Of a stretch of 64,000 nt of DNA, positions 8,237 through 16,816 are shown piece by piece. Location: contig CBDCGC010000003.1 in assembly GCA_965216585.1 (NCBI GenBank), positions 3,038,001 through 3,102,000 on the forward strand. Direction: 5' to 3'. A program made the translations under genes and the position numbers. The notes beneath the pieces were generated by a model. The model was given only the letters and a program-made list of their open reading frames with translations. It was not told where the DNA came from and did no database searches. How positions within the stretch are numbered: position 1 is the first letter of the stretch; each line of letters starts with the position of its first letter. Source of the DNA: CADEER01 sp965216585. GTDB taxonomy: Bacteria; Desulfobacterota; Binatia; HRBIN30; CADEER01.

Positions 8237-9730
8237 TCAGTGGACCATGTAGGCAGGCGATTGGAGGACCAGGCCCACCATGCCGCGCAGCTTCTTGTCT
8301 CGTGTTTCGAAGTCGCTGAAATCGACCGTGCCCGGTACGCCATCGGTCAGGTAGTCCACGAGGGCGGTGCGCTCGGCACTGCCCAGAGCAAACGCGTTTG
8401 CCACGCCGAGGAGGGCGGTCACGGCGTCGACGACGATGTCGGGATCGACGGCCGGTGACTCGGCGAAGTCAAAGAGCCGCTCGGGCCGGAAGGTCGTCCT
8501 TCCCCTGCCGCGCGCCGCCATGACGTCGCGTATGAAGCCGTAGCGCGCGAGAAGTGTGGAGCTGTTGATCCACATCGTTTCCCAGTCCCAGCCAAACACG
8601 CTCGGCGGTTCGAAGAGAAGCTGGCCCATGGCTTCGAGCTCGTCGTTGATTTCGTCGAAGCTGCCACCGTTGACGTATTGGAAGCGGCTCTTCAGCTTCA
8701 TGCCGAGGACGCGCAGCGTCGAGATGACGAGATCGACTGGCCACTTCACCGACAGCTTCATCGGATCGGTCAGCGCCGCGTAGAACTCGTCGCTGACGAA
8801 GATCTCGCGCAGCAGTTGGGAAACGTCGAAGTTGGTGTCGAAGCCGGATGCCGACACCATGCTCTCGACGTAGCTCGTCGTCGGTTCGGGGTCGGCGAAG
8901 AAAGTGATGAGGCGGTAGGCGATCCAGTGGGCGACAGTGTTGCGGCCACTGCTGTCCTGGTGCTGGAAGATCGCATCCATGACGTGGTCGATTTCGGTCT
9001 CGTAGGCGGTGCCGGCGGCGGCGCCGAAGTCGAAACCGGCGGCGCCGAACGGGGCAATGTTCTGGAAGATCACCTTCGGGCCGCGTTCGGGATACGGGTC
9101 GGCGGGGTTGCCGGTGCCCGTATCGTGGCGGCCGAGGTCGAAGAAGGGCTGATCTTTGTCGTTGACTCGCCAGCCGGTAAAGGCTCGAGCGATCTGAACG
9201 ATATCGGCTTGGCTGTAGTTGCTCTCGGTGCCGTCGAGGTTCTTCACGTCCTGTGTGAAGAGCTCGAGCAACTCGCGACCGTAGTTCTCGTTGGGCTCTT
9301 CCTTGCGATTGCGAATCGTGTCGAGGAAGTCCATCATCGCCGGGTCGCGGTTGATCTCGTTCATCATGACGCGAAAGTCACCCTTGCAGTTTCGGCGCAG
9401 GGTGCGGTTCTGCTCCGCCATCTGCTTGGCGTCGTTGACGGTATCGTCACTGGTGGAGAAGTGGTCGTGCCAGAAGAGGACCAGCTTCTCTTGCAGTTGG
9501 AACTTCGTGCGCACCATGTACTTGATCCACTTGTTGTGCGCGATGTTGATGCTCTTGTTGCGCGGCCGGAACTTCTTCGGGTCGAAATCGAGCAGACGAT
9601 CGGCTGCCTGGCCGCGCGTTTCGCCGGCGTCGATGATCTTGTCGATGTCCTTTTGCGTCGCGCCAAACCCCGTGCGTCGCAAGAGATGACGCGCGGCGTC
9701 TTCGGTCAGTACGGTGTTCTCATCACCCAT
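8237..9730 (-). CDS. DUF1800 family protein
   Basis: 497 residues. Family hallmarks are LTEDAARHLLRRTGFGA at the N-terminus, EKLVLFWHDHFSTS, RDPAMMDFLD, NENYGRELLELFT, ARAFTGWRVND and the C-terminal PSVFGWDWETMW. The HDHF and ELLELFT segments are the best conserved and may form an active site, but no DUF1800 activity is established to my knowledge. No signal peptide is visible, unlike its DUF1501 partner. It lies 15 bp after the CX4CH protein gene and 23 bp before the DUF1501 gene, with a clear ribosome site (gagaggga) ahead of the ATG. Confidence 0.9.
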   Translation of the reverse strand: MGDENTVLTEDAARHLLRRTGFGATQKDIDKIIDAGETRGQAADRLLDFDPKKFRPRNKSINIAHNKWIKYMVRTKFQLQEKLVLFWHDHFSTSDDTVNDAKQMAEQNRTLRRNCKGDFRVMMNEINRDPAMMDFLDTIRNRKEEPNENYGRELLELFTQDVKNLDGTESNYSQADIVQIARAFTGWRVNDKDQPFFDLGRHDTGTGNPADPYPERGPKVIFQNIAPFGAAGFDFGAAAGTAYETEIDHVMDAIFQHQDSSGRNTVAHWIAYRLITFFADPEPTTSYVESMVSASGFDTNFDVSQLLREIFVSDEFYAALTDPMKLSVKWPVDLVISTLRVLGMKLKSRFQYVNGGSFDEINDELEAMGQLLFEPPSVFGWDWETMWINSSTLLARYGFIRDVMAARGRGRTTFRPERLFDFAESPAVDPDIVVDAVTALLGVANAFALGSAERTALVDYLTDGVPGTVDFSDFETRDKKLRGMVGLVLQSPAYMVH

Positions 9731-9745
9731 GCTGATGACTCCCTC

Positions 9746-10729
9746 TCAGTCCGTGCCGGGCACCCAGCCCGTTTGCGGTGCACCCGCTGCAATCCAAAGC
9801 TCGATGACTTCGCGCAGAGTTCGGTGGAGCTTTCGTTTGTCGAGCGGCATGCGCGCGCCGTAGGTTGCGTCCGGTAGATCACCTTCGATCTTGCGGAAAA
9901 GAAAACTGGTGTCTGGATCGCCACTGGTGCCGGGCGGGTTGGGGGCATCGACGAGCATCCAACCGGCACCCGACGCGGAAATGTTGCTCGGTGTGACGTT
10001 GACCAGATTGCCGTGCGCCGCACCGGTTTCGAGCAGCAGGTTGCCGGCAAACGTCTCCGAATCGTGACAACCGCTGACGGCGCAGTTTTGGTTGAAGACC
10101 TGGCGTTGGATGCGATCGAAGGTGCCGCTGAACAGAATCGTCGGGTCGCAGGCGTTTGGATCGGGGTCGCAAATGAACTTGATGCGGTCGCGGTCCTTGT
10201 AGATCTTGCCGCCGATCACTTCGGAGAGTGCGGTCAGCTTCACTTTCTTGCGCCGCGGCGAGCAGCGGTTGTTGCCGATCGGCCCCTTGATGGGAACCGT
10301 AATCGTCGTACCCGTGGTGCAGTCGTTGGCAGTGGTCGTCGGTGGCTGGATTTCGCTGTCGACGGCCGATTGGAGTGCTTGGAAATCGGGGTCGAAGCGG
10401 GGGTCGCCATTGTCGATGGCGTTGTCGATGACGATGGAGTCGACGCCGTTCAGCGTACAACTCGGCTCGAAGGTGCTGTTGGCGCAGACGACCAAATTGA
10501 ATGAACAGATGCCGTCTACCGTCGCGTCGGCGTCGCAGGCTGGGTCGCCATCGGTGCAGCGGACGTGTCTGGGATTGCTCGCCGGAATGCTCACCGCCGC
10601 ATCGAAGGTGACGAGGCAATCGCGAGACTTCGAGCCGCCGCCCCCGACCTCGGTCGCCACGGCGATCCCACTGGTGACGAGGATGCCAGCGCAGCTTGCG
10701 ATGGCCAGACTGACCCCTGAGGTCCTCAT
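9746..10729 (-). CDS. Secreted protein with a CX4CH cytochrome-like motif
   Basis: 327 residues from the ATG at 10729, which has ggggaggg seven bases upstream and gives a proper signal peptide (MRTSGVSLAIASCAGILVTS). The middle is a disulfide-type region with paired Cys (CTDGDPACDAD, CSFNLVVCANS, CSPRRKKVK). The C-terminal part, RQVFNQNCAVSGCHDSETF followed by SFLFRKIEGDLPDATYGARMP, looks like the cytochrome-like domains attached to planctomycete and myxobacterial surface proteins. The haem motif would be the rare CX4CH form, so haem binding is possible rather than certain. It is the first gene of the DUF1800/DUF1501 operon and may be its electron carrier or exported anchor. Confidence 0.7.
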   Translation of the reverse strand: MRTSGVSLAIASCAGILVTSGIAVATEVGGGGSKSRDCLVTFDAAVSIPASNPRHVRCTDGDPACDADATVDGICSFNLVVCANSTFEPSCTLNGVDSIVIDNAIDNGDPRFDPDFQALQSAVDSEIQPPTTTANDCTTGTTITVPIKGPIGNNRCSPRRKKVKLTALSEVIGGKIYKDRDRIKFICDPDPNACDPTILFSGTFDRIQRQVFNQNCAVSGCHDSETFAGNLLLETGAAHGNLVNVTPSNISASGAGWMLVDAPNPPGTSGDPDTSFLFRKIEGDLPDATYGARMPLDKRKLHRTLREVIELWIAAGAPQTGWVPGTD

Positions 10730-10828
10730 CGAATCCCTCCCCATTTGATAGGCACCACGCGAGAGGCTCCCCAGTCTCCTGTGGGTGTCGGGCGTGTTCC
10801 GCCGACGCCACGGTGGCGCTGCGGCATA

Positions 10829-10858
10829 ACTATAGAGTCGACCGAAACCAATCGTCAA
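10829..10858 (-). promoter_or_regulatory. Sigma70-like promoter of the DUF1501/DUF1800 operon
   Basis: Read on the minus strand, TTGACG (10858-10853) and TATAGT (10834-10829) are 18 bp apart. Transcription would start near 10821, leaving a leader of about 90 nt before the ATG at 10729. Confidence 0.7.
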
Positions 10859-11129
10859 GTTAAAGTTTCCTTGAGAAATTTTGTAACACTTTGAGAAAAT
10901 TGGATTTTTCTTGCATTTGCCGGAATCTACCGGTACTTCGCGACGCTCTCAGCGCAGAGCATGCAAAACCCGGTCCGCCGGCACCGGTGGTTGGGTGGCG
11001 GCCGGAGGATGGCGAAATGCAGCGGCTGCCTTGCGGGCGAGTGGGAAGGTGGCGAAGAATTGACGCTCGCTCAGTTTTCCCGCGAGTCGGGCAGTTGACG
11101 CGAGCCCGTCGTCGCCGCAGACTTTCGCC
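10859..11129. other. Intergenic spacer with an AT-rich block
   Basis: No convincing gene. Positions 10859-10920 are AT-rich for this genome and contain two copies of ttgagaaa 21 bp apart. The block lies just upstream of the TTGACG element of the minus-strand promoter, where an UP element or activator site would be. The rest is GC-rich without clear structure. Confidence 0.4.
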
Positions 11130-11765
11130 ATGCACCTGCGGAGCAAGAAGCTGGAGATTCCCGGCGCCGGCGAGTGTTTAGCTGGTCGCGAAGAGCCGAT
11201 TCCGGTTCCCGAGAGCCATTTCGTCAGCGGCGCGCCGTTGCGCGGTCCCTTCGCCGCGAACCTCCGCTTTGCCATCTTCGGGATGGGCTGTTTTTGGGGA
11301 GCTGAGCGCTGCTTCTGGGAATTGGCTGGAGTCGTGTCGACTGCCGTCGGCTACGCCGGCGGTGGCACACCCAATCCGACCTACCGGGAAGTTTGCTCGG
11401 GGATGACAGGGCACAACGAAGTGGTCCGCGTCGTCTACGACCCAGAGCGCATCTCCTACGAGGAGCTGCTGCGCGTGTTCTGGCAGGGCCACGATCCGAC
11501 GCAGGGAATGCGCCAGGGCAACGATGTGGGGACGCAGTATCGTTCGGGGATCTATTGTTTCGGTGGCGAACAACTGGCGGCGGCCGAACGATCGCGCGCG
11601 ACCTATGCCGAGATGCTCGGCGAGCGCGGCTTTGGTCCGATCACGACCGAGATTGTGCCGGCACCGGAGTTCTACTTTGCCGAAGAGTACCACCAGCAAT
11701 ACCTGGCCAAGAACCCCGGCGGCTATTGTGGGCTCGGCGGTACCGGTGTGGAGCTATCGCACTAA
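11130..11765 (+). CDS. msrA: Peptide methionine (S)-sulfoxide reductase MsrA
   Basis: 211 residues, close to the length of the Escherichia coli enzyme. It carries the long-form N-terminal segment (PVPESHFVSGAPLRGPF), the catalytic GMGCFWGAERCFWEL, GYAGGGTPNPTYREVCSG, the TGHNEVVRVVYDP block and the C-terminal NPGGYCGLGGTGVELSH. The first Cys of GCFWG reduces methionine-S-sulfoxide, and the Cys in GGYCG is positioned to resolve the sulfenate. The further Cys that the E. coli protein has near its end is replaced by Glu, so recycling probably uses one resolving Cys. It is a single gene, convergent with the kelch gene. Confidence 0.95.
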   Translation: MHLRSKKLEIPGAGECLAGREEPIPVPESHFVSGAPLRGPFAANLRFAIFGMGCFWGAERCFWELAGVVSTAVGYAGGGTPNPTYREVCSGMTGHNEVVRVVYDPERISYEELLRVFWQGHDPTQGMRQGNDVGTQYRSGIYCFGGEQLAAAERSRATYAEMLGERGFGPITTEIVPAPEFYFAEEYHQQYLAKNPGGYCGLGGTGVELSH

Positions 11766-11800
11766 GGGGAGAGTCCCCGTCGCCTGGGCGGGGTTGGTTG

Positions 11801-13039
11801 TCAGAAGTCGATCTCGAGCGCGTCGTGCGTGGCGACGGCGCCGAATGCCAGGACGTCGGCGCCGCCGGGCACGTAGATTCGGTTGCCGACGGTCGCGGCG
11901 CCGATGCCGTGCCGCGGCGACGCCATGATGGCGAGGCGCGTCCATGAGTTGGTGCTGGGATCGTAGGCCTCGACTTCGGGGAAGATGCCGCGCGAGTTTT
12001 GTACGTTGCCCTCGCCGCCGAAGACGACGAACCTGCCGTGCAGCTCGGCGGCGGCGTGGCCGGCGCGGTTGGTCGGCATCGCTGGCAGTGGAAGCCAGAC
12101 GCCGGCGGCGGCGTCCCAGCGGTGCGCAGCAGTGGTGAGGGGAGAGCGGCCGCCGGCGACGTAGACGACGTCGTCGACCGCGGCGGCGGCGATGTGCTCG
12201 CGCGCGATCGGGTAGGGTGCGAGCTCGATCCAGCGGTTCTGCGCCGGATCGTACGCCGCGTGGTCTCTTACGGCTCCGCCGGCGTCGCCGGCGAGGGCGT
12301 GAATACGATCGCCGGCGACGGCGACCGCCATCGCGCCGCGCGCCGTCGGTAAGGGTGCGACGGGGTCCCAGCGGTCGAGGGTCGGATCGTAGCGCAGCAC
12401 TTCGCTCGTTGGTGTGAACCCCGGGCTGCGCAGGCCGCCGATGGCGTAGACGAATCCGCCGAGGGCGGCGGCACCGATGTGATGGCCGGCGGTGGGCAGT
12501 GGCGCCACGTCGATCCAGGTGTTGCTGGCGATGTCGTAGGCCTCGACGCGATCGGTGGGCAGCGGTGCAAAGCCGCCGATGACGTAGACGAGACCGTCGA
12601 GGTGGGCGACACCGACTTCCTGGCGCGGGCCGCGCGCTAGTGGTGGCAGGGAAATCCAGCGGGATACCGGAGTACCCACGGGTGTTGCCGTTTGGGTGGG
12701 CGGGGACGTCGCGGTGGGGCTCGGCCTTTCCGTGTTGCTCGGTGTCGGAGTCGTCGTCGCGATCGGCTCTGCACTACAGCCGTCCGGCGGCGCCAACCGT
12801 GCGCGGTGAGCGTTGAGAACGTCGGCGGCGGTTACGCGTCCGTCGCCATCGGTGTCGGCGGCATCGCAATCGAGGTGTTGCGATGGATCGAAAACGGCGG
12901 CGACGACCTGGTTGAAATCGGCGGTGCTGATACCGCAGCTGGCGTCGCAATCTCCTGGACAAGCGCAAAGGAGATTGCCGGCACCTGAGACGTTGGCGGT
13001 GAGAGTGATGAAGCAGGACAGGAAAACCGCGGTGCGCAC
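11801..13039 (-). CDS. Secreted dockerin-like/kelch-repeat protein
   Basis: 412 residues from the GTG at 13039, chosen because GGAG lies nine bases upstream; an in-frame TTG at 13060 would overlap the PhyH gene. A signal peptide (TAVFLSCFITLTANVSGA) is followed by a Cys-containing calcium-loop module (DTDGDGRVTAADV), a TP-rich linker, and six kelch blades recognisable by paired glycines (LVYVIGGF, FVYAIGGL, IHALAGD, VVYVAGGR, FVVFGGE, IYVPGG). It is probably a surface beta-propeller for binding. The start sits one base after the PhyH stop, so the two are transcribed together although their roles look unrelated. Confidence 0.85.
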   Translation of the reverse strand: MRTAVFLSCFITLTANVSGAGNLLCACPGDCDASCGISTADFNQVVAAVFDPSQHLDCDAADTDGDGRVTAADVLNAHRARLAPPDGCSAEPIATTTPTPSNTERPSPTATSPPTQTATPVGTPVSRWISLPPLARGPRQEVGVAHLDGLVYVIGGFAPLPTDRVEAYDIASNTWIDVAPLPTAGHHIGAAALGGFVYAIGGLRSPGFTPTSEVLRYDPTLDRWDPVAPLPTARGAMAVAVAGDRIHALAGDAGGAVRDHAAYDPAQNRWIELAPYPIAREHIAAAAVDDVVYVAGGRSPLTTAAHRWDAAAGVWLPLPAMPTNRAGHAAAELHGRFVVFGGEGNVQNSRGIFPEVEAYDPSTNSWTRLAIMASPRHGIGAATVGNRIYVPGGADVLAFGAVATHDALEIDF

Positions 13040-13040
13040 G

Positions 13041-13865
13041 CTAAGCCACTCCGTCGGCAACGTCCCAGATCAGTGACCCATCCGGGTTGCGACCGAGGAG
13101 CTTCTTGGGATGAGTCTTGTCGATGTGACCGATCAGGCCGTTGTAGATGCCGTAGCCGACCAACTCCTGGAGGCGCGGTGAGAAATCCGCGGCGATATCG
13201 CGTGGAATGCCGAGTTGCTGGTTTTCCTGTTGGCGGATGAAGCCGGCGCAGTAATTCATGGCAATCCCGATGCGCCGCTGTTTCGTCTGGTTGACGCCGC
13301 CGCCATGCCAGAGACTGCCGTGGTAGACCATGACGCTGCCCTTCGGCATCTCGGCTGCGATCGAATCGTAATGCTTCCCGTATTCGGGCGAGTGATCGTA
13401 GAGATGCGACCCGGGGATGATCCGCGTCGCGCCGTTCGCCTCGCTGAAGTCGGTGATCGCCCACATCGAATTGCAGACGAGCGCGACGTGCGGCTTGGGG
13501 ATCGGAATCAACTGATCGTCGGCGTGAATAGGCTGCGCGCTTTCATCCGGTCCGATGGCGATTGACGACAGCGACGAGATCAGGCAGCCCGCGTCGAGAA
13601 CCCCTTCGACGATGGGGAGAACGTTCTCGTGCACGGGGATCCGTTCGAAGCACTTGCCGTGCACCAGCAAGTTGTAGACGCGCACCGTCTTGCGTCCTTC
13701 GAAGGTGTTGTCTGCGGGCGCGATCTTTCGCTCGCTTTCGATGCGTTCGAGCTCGGAGGCCAGCTCGTCCGCGAAATCCGCAGAGAAGGCGTCGCGGACG
13801 ATGGTGTAGCCGTCGCCTGCGATGGCCTCGAGGTGATCGGAGATCTGCGGAGCCCCCAGAGCCAT
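13041..13865 (-). CDS. Phytanoyl-CoA dioxygenase (PhyH) family protein
   Basis: 274 residues from the ATG at 13865; a GTG at 13910 is an alternative. The Fe(II)/2-oxoglutarate oxygenase facial triad is visible as H114-x-D116 (QPIHADDQ) and H187 (SLWHGGGVNQ), with R198 placed to bind 2-oxoglutarate. TRIIPGSHLYDHSP is typical of PhyH enzymes. The substrate is unknown; relatives hydroxylate acyl-CoAs, halogenated or secondary-metabolite substrates. The open frame continues upstream, but that part is antisense to the dockerin-like gene and is not coding. It is followed after one base by the kelch gene. Confidence 0.88.
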   Translation of the reverse strand: MALGAPQISDHLEAIAGDGYTIVRDAFSADFADELASELERIESERKIAPADNTFEGRKTVRVYNLLVHGKCFERIPVHENVLPIVEGVLDAGCLISSLSSIAIGPDESAQPIHADDQLIPIPKPHVALVCNSMWAITDFSEANGATRIIPGSHLYDHSPEYGKHYDSIAAEMPKGSVMVYHGSLWHGGGVNQTKQRRIGIAMNYCAGFIRQQENQQLGIPRDIAADFSPRLQELVGYGIYNGLIGHIDKTHPKKLLGRNPDGSLIWDVADGVA

Positions 13866-14054
13866 TCCGTAGACTAGCTCGTCCAGGCCCCAGTCTCCAA
13901 ACCGCAGCACTTGCGCAGGGACTAGAGTGTCCCTTTCGTCCCTTCTGTCCCTTTCGTCCGGCGTCCCGCTGCCCACATGGCCCGAGCCTATCGACCGCCC
14001 GCATTCTACTGCCACCGACTCCAGTTTACCCGGCCCATGGTGTATCAAAGCGGC

Positions 14055-14900
14055 ATGTGGCGGCGCTGGGCGGTGATAGTTGTCCTCGCTTTGTGGGCGT
14101 CGGCGGCTGTGCCGCCGGCCGATGGACAGGACTGCGGTGGCGATTGCAACGGTGATGGCGCCGTTTCGATCGGCGACCTGATCGTCGCCGTGCGGGTACT
14201 GCTCGGCGAAGCGCCGATCGCCGAATGCCGAGCGGCCGACGTCAATGGCAACGGCGTCGTGGCAATCAACGAATTGATCATCGCGGTTCGCAATGGCCTG
14301 CGCGGTTGCCCACTGACTCCCACGCCGACGCCGACGTTTCCGCCGACCGCCACGGCGACAGCGACTCTGAGCTTCACGGTCACGCCGACGCCGACCTCGA
14401 CGGCGCCGCCGAGCCCGTCTGCTACGTTGACCGCGAGTGCAACGGCGACACCGTCGTCGACCCCGACGCCGACGCCGACGTGGACGCCGACGATCGAGTT
14501 TCCCGACGTTTCGGGTCTGTGGAACGAGGGGCAGTTGCAGCTCGTTTCGTCGACGTGCTTCGAGCTCTTTGCCACGGAGTTCGCCGCCGAGTTGGCGCGC
14601 CGGCCGCCTTGCCCGCATCAGGTGTCCGCGGTGGGTGCGCGGGCCACCATCGTCGACTGCAACCAGAGGGCCTTCATCGGTACGCTCAGCGAGCAGGGGC
14701 GGATCGACTACGAGCTGCCCACCGACGTCGGCGAGGAGGATGGGTGCACCGTCACGCTGGCTGCGGCGGTGCGGATCGAGGCGGTGGCTTCGCCGGCGGC
14801 CGCGACCTACTTTTTCGACGTCGACTTCAGCGGCACCTGCCCACTGGATTCCTGTACGTTGACCGCGGTTGCTCCGTGGCAGCGCGAATCGGGCGGTTGA
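14055..14900 (+). CDS. Secreted protein with paired EF-hand (dockerin-like) loops and TP linker
   Basis: 281 residues. Starting at the ATG at 14055 gives a clean signal peptide (MWRRWAVIVVLALWASAA). Two calcium loops follow (CNGDGAVSIGDLIVAVRVLLG and DVNGNGVVAINELIIAVRNGL), then about 60 residues of Thr/Pro/Ala/Ser linker, then a C-terminal domain of about 130 residues with four or five Cys and no family I recognise. This matches the surface-protein architecture seen elsewhere in the window. It diverges from the PhyH/kelch operon and converges with the GT2 gene. The strong ribosome site expected for a highly expressed gene is absent. Confidence 0.75.
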   Translation: MWRRWAVIVVLALWASAAVPPADGQDCGGDCNGDGAVSIGDLIVAVRVLLGEAPIAECRAADVNGNGVVAINELIIAVRNGLRGCPLTPTPTPTFPPTATATATLSFTVTPTPTSTAPPSPSATLTASATATPSSTPTPTPTWTPTIEFPDVSGLWNEGQLQLVSSTCFELFATEFAAELARRPPCPHQVSAVGARATIVDCNQRAFIGTLSEQGRIDYELPTDVGEEDGCTVTLAAAVRIEAVASPAAATYFFDVDFSGTCPLDSCTLTAVAPWQRESGG

Positions 14901-14964
14901 CGTCGATACCGTCACGCGCCGCACGATCTGCGGCAGGGCCAACCGGTTGGAGTGGCGGCGGTTC

Positions 14965-15654
14965 CTAGCGGCTCAGGATCAGTCGTAGAACGACCGCTAC
15001 GATACGCAGCGAATCCTTGAACGGGCGGTACTGACTCTCGCGCTCGTCGGCCGGTGGGTAGTAGGTTTCGACGGGAACTCCGACGACTTCGAGTCCGCCA
15101 CGCACGGCGCGGATGAGCACTTCTGTTTCGAAGGCGAAGCGGTCGTCGCGCGTCGCCAGCGCTAGCGTCGCGGCGATTGGGTAGACGCGAAACCCCGACT
15201 GCGTATCGGGAACCTGGCGGCCGCAGGCGATCTCGACCCAGCGATTGGCGAAGCGGTTGCCAAAGAGCCGGATCGACGAGACGATCTCGTGATCAAAGAC
15301 CCTCTCGCCGACGATCAGAGCCTCCGGCTGGCGGCGCGACGCCTCGACGAGCAGCGGTACCTGCGTGCCGAGGTGTTGCCCGTCGCCGTCCATGGATAGG
15401 GCATGCGAGAAGCGCCGCTCAGTCAGCCACTCCATGGCCCGGCGCAGACTGGCCCCCTTGCCGAGATTCACCTCGTTGCGCAGCACCGTGGCACCGGCCG
15501 CCTCGGCGATGGCGGAGGTGTCGTCGCTGGAGCCGTCGTCGACGACGATCACGCACTCGGCGTGCCGGCGCGCGTCGCCGACGACGGATTCAATCGTCGC
15601 TGCGCAGTCGAGGGCGGGAATGACGATGGCATAGGTCAGAGGCGAATCGGTCAC
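14965..15654 (-). CDS. Family 2 glycosyltransferase
   Basis: 229 residues from the GTG at 15654; longer starts run into the divergent acyltransferase leader. It is a GT-A fold enzyme with IVIPALDCAATIESVV, IVVDDGSSDDTSAIA, NLGKGASLRRAME and the metal-binding MDGDGQH. No transmembrane segment is present, so it is the short, soluble form related to dolichyl/polyprenyl-phosphate sugar transferases. It is divergent from an LpxL-like acyltransferase, which suggests a job in envelope glycolipid or lipid A-type synthesis, but donor and acceptor are not evident. Confidence 0.85.
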   Translation of the reverse strand: MTDSPLTYAIVIPALDCAATIESVVGDARRHAECVIVVDDGSSDDTSAIAEAAGATVLRNEVNLGKGASLRRAMEWLTERRFSHALSMDGDGQHLGTQVPLLVEASRRQPEALIVGERVFDHEIVSSIRLFGNRFANRWVEIACGRQVPDTQSGFRVYPIAATLALATRDDRFAFETEVLIRAVRGGLEVVGVPVETYYPPADERESQYRPFKDSLRIVAVVLRLILSR

Positions 15655-15772
15655 ACCCGAGTCTCGCGCTGTGCTCTTGCCGCAGTCAAACGGATCAATC
15701 GTTGCCGAGCCGTCGCGGCGGGTCAGCCGAGGCGGGTCGGTCGAGTTTTGCCGCGACCCCAGAGGTGCTAGC

Positions 15773-16816
15773 GTGCCTCGGGTGGAAGGCGGATCGGAGA
15801 TCGGTGCCAAGCTGCGCTACGACGGGGTGTGGTGGCGCAAGTTTGCAGCTTGGGGATCGACCTACGGTCCAGAGTGGTGGAAGAGGTCTTCGCCGGCGGC
15901 GATCGGTGCCATTTGCTTCGCGCTGATCCACGCCAACCGCCGCGGTGCGGTCGCAAACCTGGAGCGCGTTCTGGCTGGCGACGCACGCAGAGCGCGAAGG
16001 TCGGCGCTGCGGATGTTCGTTCAGTTCGCCTATTGCTTCTCCGAAACGCTCGAGCGTTTCGGCCCGCGACCACAGCCGGTGCGCATCGACTTGCCGGAGG
16101 TCGACCCGATCGTGCAGGCGCTCGACGCCGGCCGTGGTGCCGTCGTGGTGACCGGACACATCGGCAACTGGGACATCGCGGCGCTCGAGCTCCTGCGCTA
16201 CGGGCGGCCGACGCACGTCGTCATGGCGCACGAGCAGAACCAGTCCACCAACCCCTACGTCGAGAGCATGCGCGAGGATCTCGGTCTCGACATCGTCTAC
16301 TCCGACAGCTCGGTGCTGTCCTCGCTCGAGCTTCTGCACGCCTTGCGGCGCAACGAGATCGTGGCGCTGCAGATCGACCGCCTGGCGGGCTCCGACAGTG
16401 CCCGCGAGGCGGAGATCTTCGGCTCTACGGTCCATCTCCCCGGTGGGCCGTTCGATCTGGCGCGGTTGTCTGGGGCGCCGTTGGTGCCGGTCTTTTCGCC
16501 GCGCCTCGGTACGCGGCACTACCGCATCTTTCTCGGCGCCGCGCGCGAGTTGGCGCGCACGGCGTCGGCCGAGCAGATCGCCGAGTGTGTCGCCAGCGTC
16601 GCCGCCGAGATGGGCGAGATGATCCGGCGCTATCCGGATCAGTGGTTTCAGTTCGAACCCTTTTGGCTGGCCGACCAGGTCGGCGCCAGCCTGGCGCGCC
16701 CAGCGCCGGCGGTGCGGACGCGGCGGCGTGGCAGCGCCGTCGTCGAAGCCTATCCGCGCAGGCGCTCGGCGATACGAGCTCGCACCTCGTCGCACAGGCG
16801 GTCGCGGTCGTCGTAG
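15773..16816 (+). CDS. LpxL/HtrB-like lysophospholipid acyltransferase
   Basis: 347 residues from the GTG at 15773, which has gaggtg five bases upstream. Family hallmarks are the catalytic HIGNWD (H129) preceded by RGAVVVTG, then EIVALQIDR and the hydrophobic GGPFDLARLSGAPLVPVF. Members acylate lipid A precursors or mannosylated phosphatidylinositols at the inner membrane. The C-terminal 30 residues are Arg/Ser-rich and read antisense through the end of the PlsC-like gene, so the real protein may have gained this tail. It may act with the neighbouring GT2 and PlsC-like proteins. Confidence 0.85.
   Translation: MPRVEGGSEIGAKLRYDGVWWRKFAAWGSTYGPEWWKRSSPAAIGAICFALIHANRRGAVANLERVLAGDARRARRSALRMFVQFAYCFSETLERFGPRPQPVRIDLPEVDPIVQALDAGRGAVVVTGHIGNWDIAALELLRYGRPTHVVMAHEQNQSTNPYVESMREDLGLDIVYSDSSVLSSLELLHALRRNEIVALQIDRLAGSDSAREAEIFGSTVHLPGGPFDLARLSGAPLVPVFSPRLGTRHYRIFLGAARELARTASAEQIAECVASVAAEMGEMIRRYPDQWFQFEPFWLADQVGASLARPAPAVRTRRRGSAVVEAYPRRRSAIRARTSSHRRSRSS

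Noticed and set aside
13866..14942. N-terminal extension of the PhyH frame
   Set aside because: Reads antisense through the dockerin-like gene and is Arg-rich; the PhyH domain begins after the ATG at 13865.
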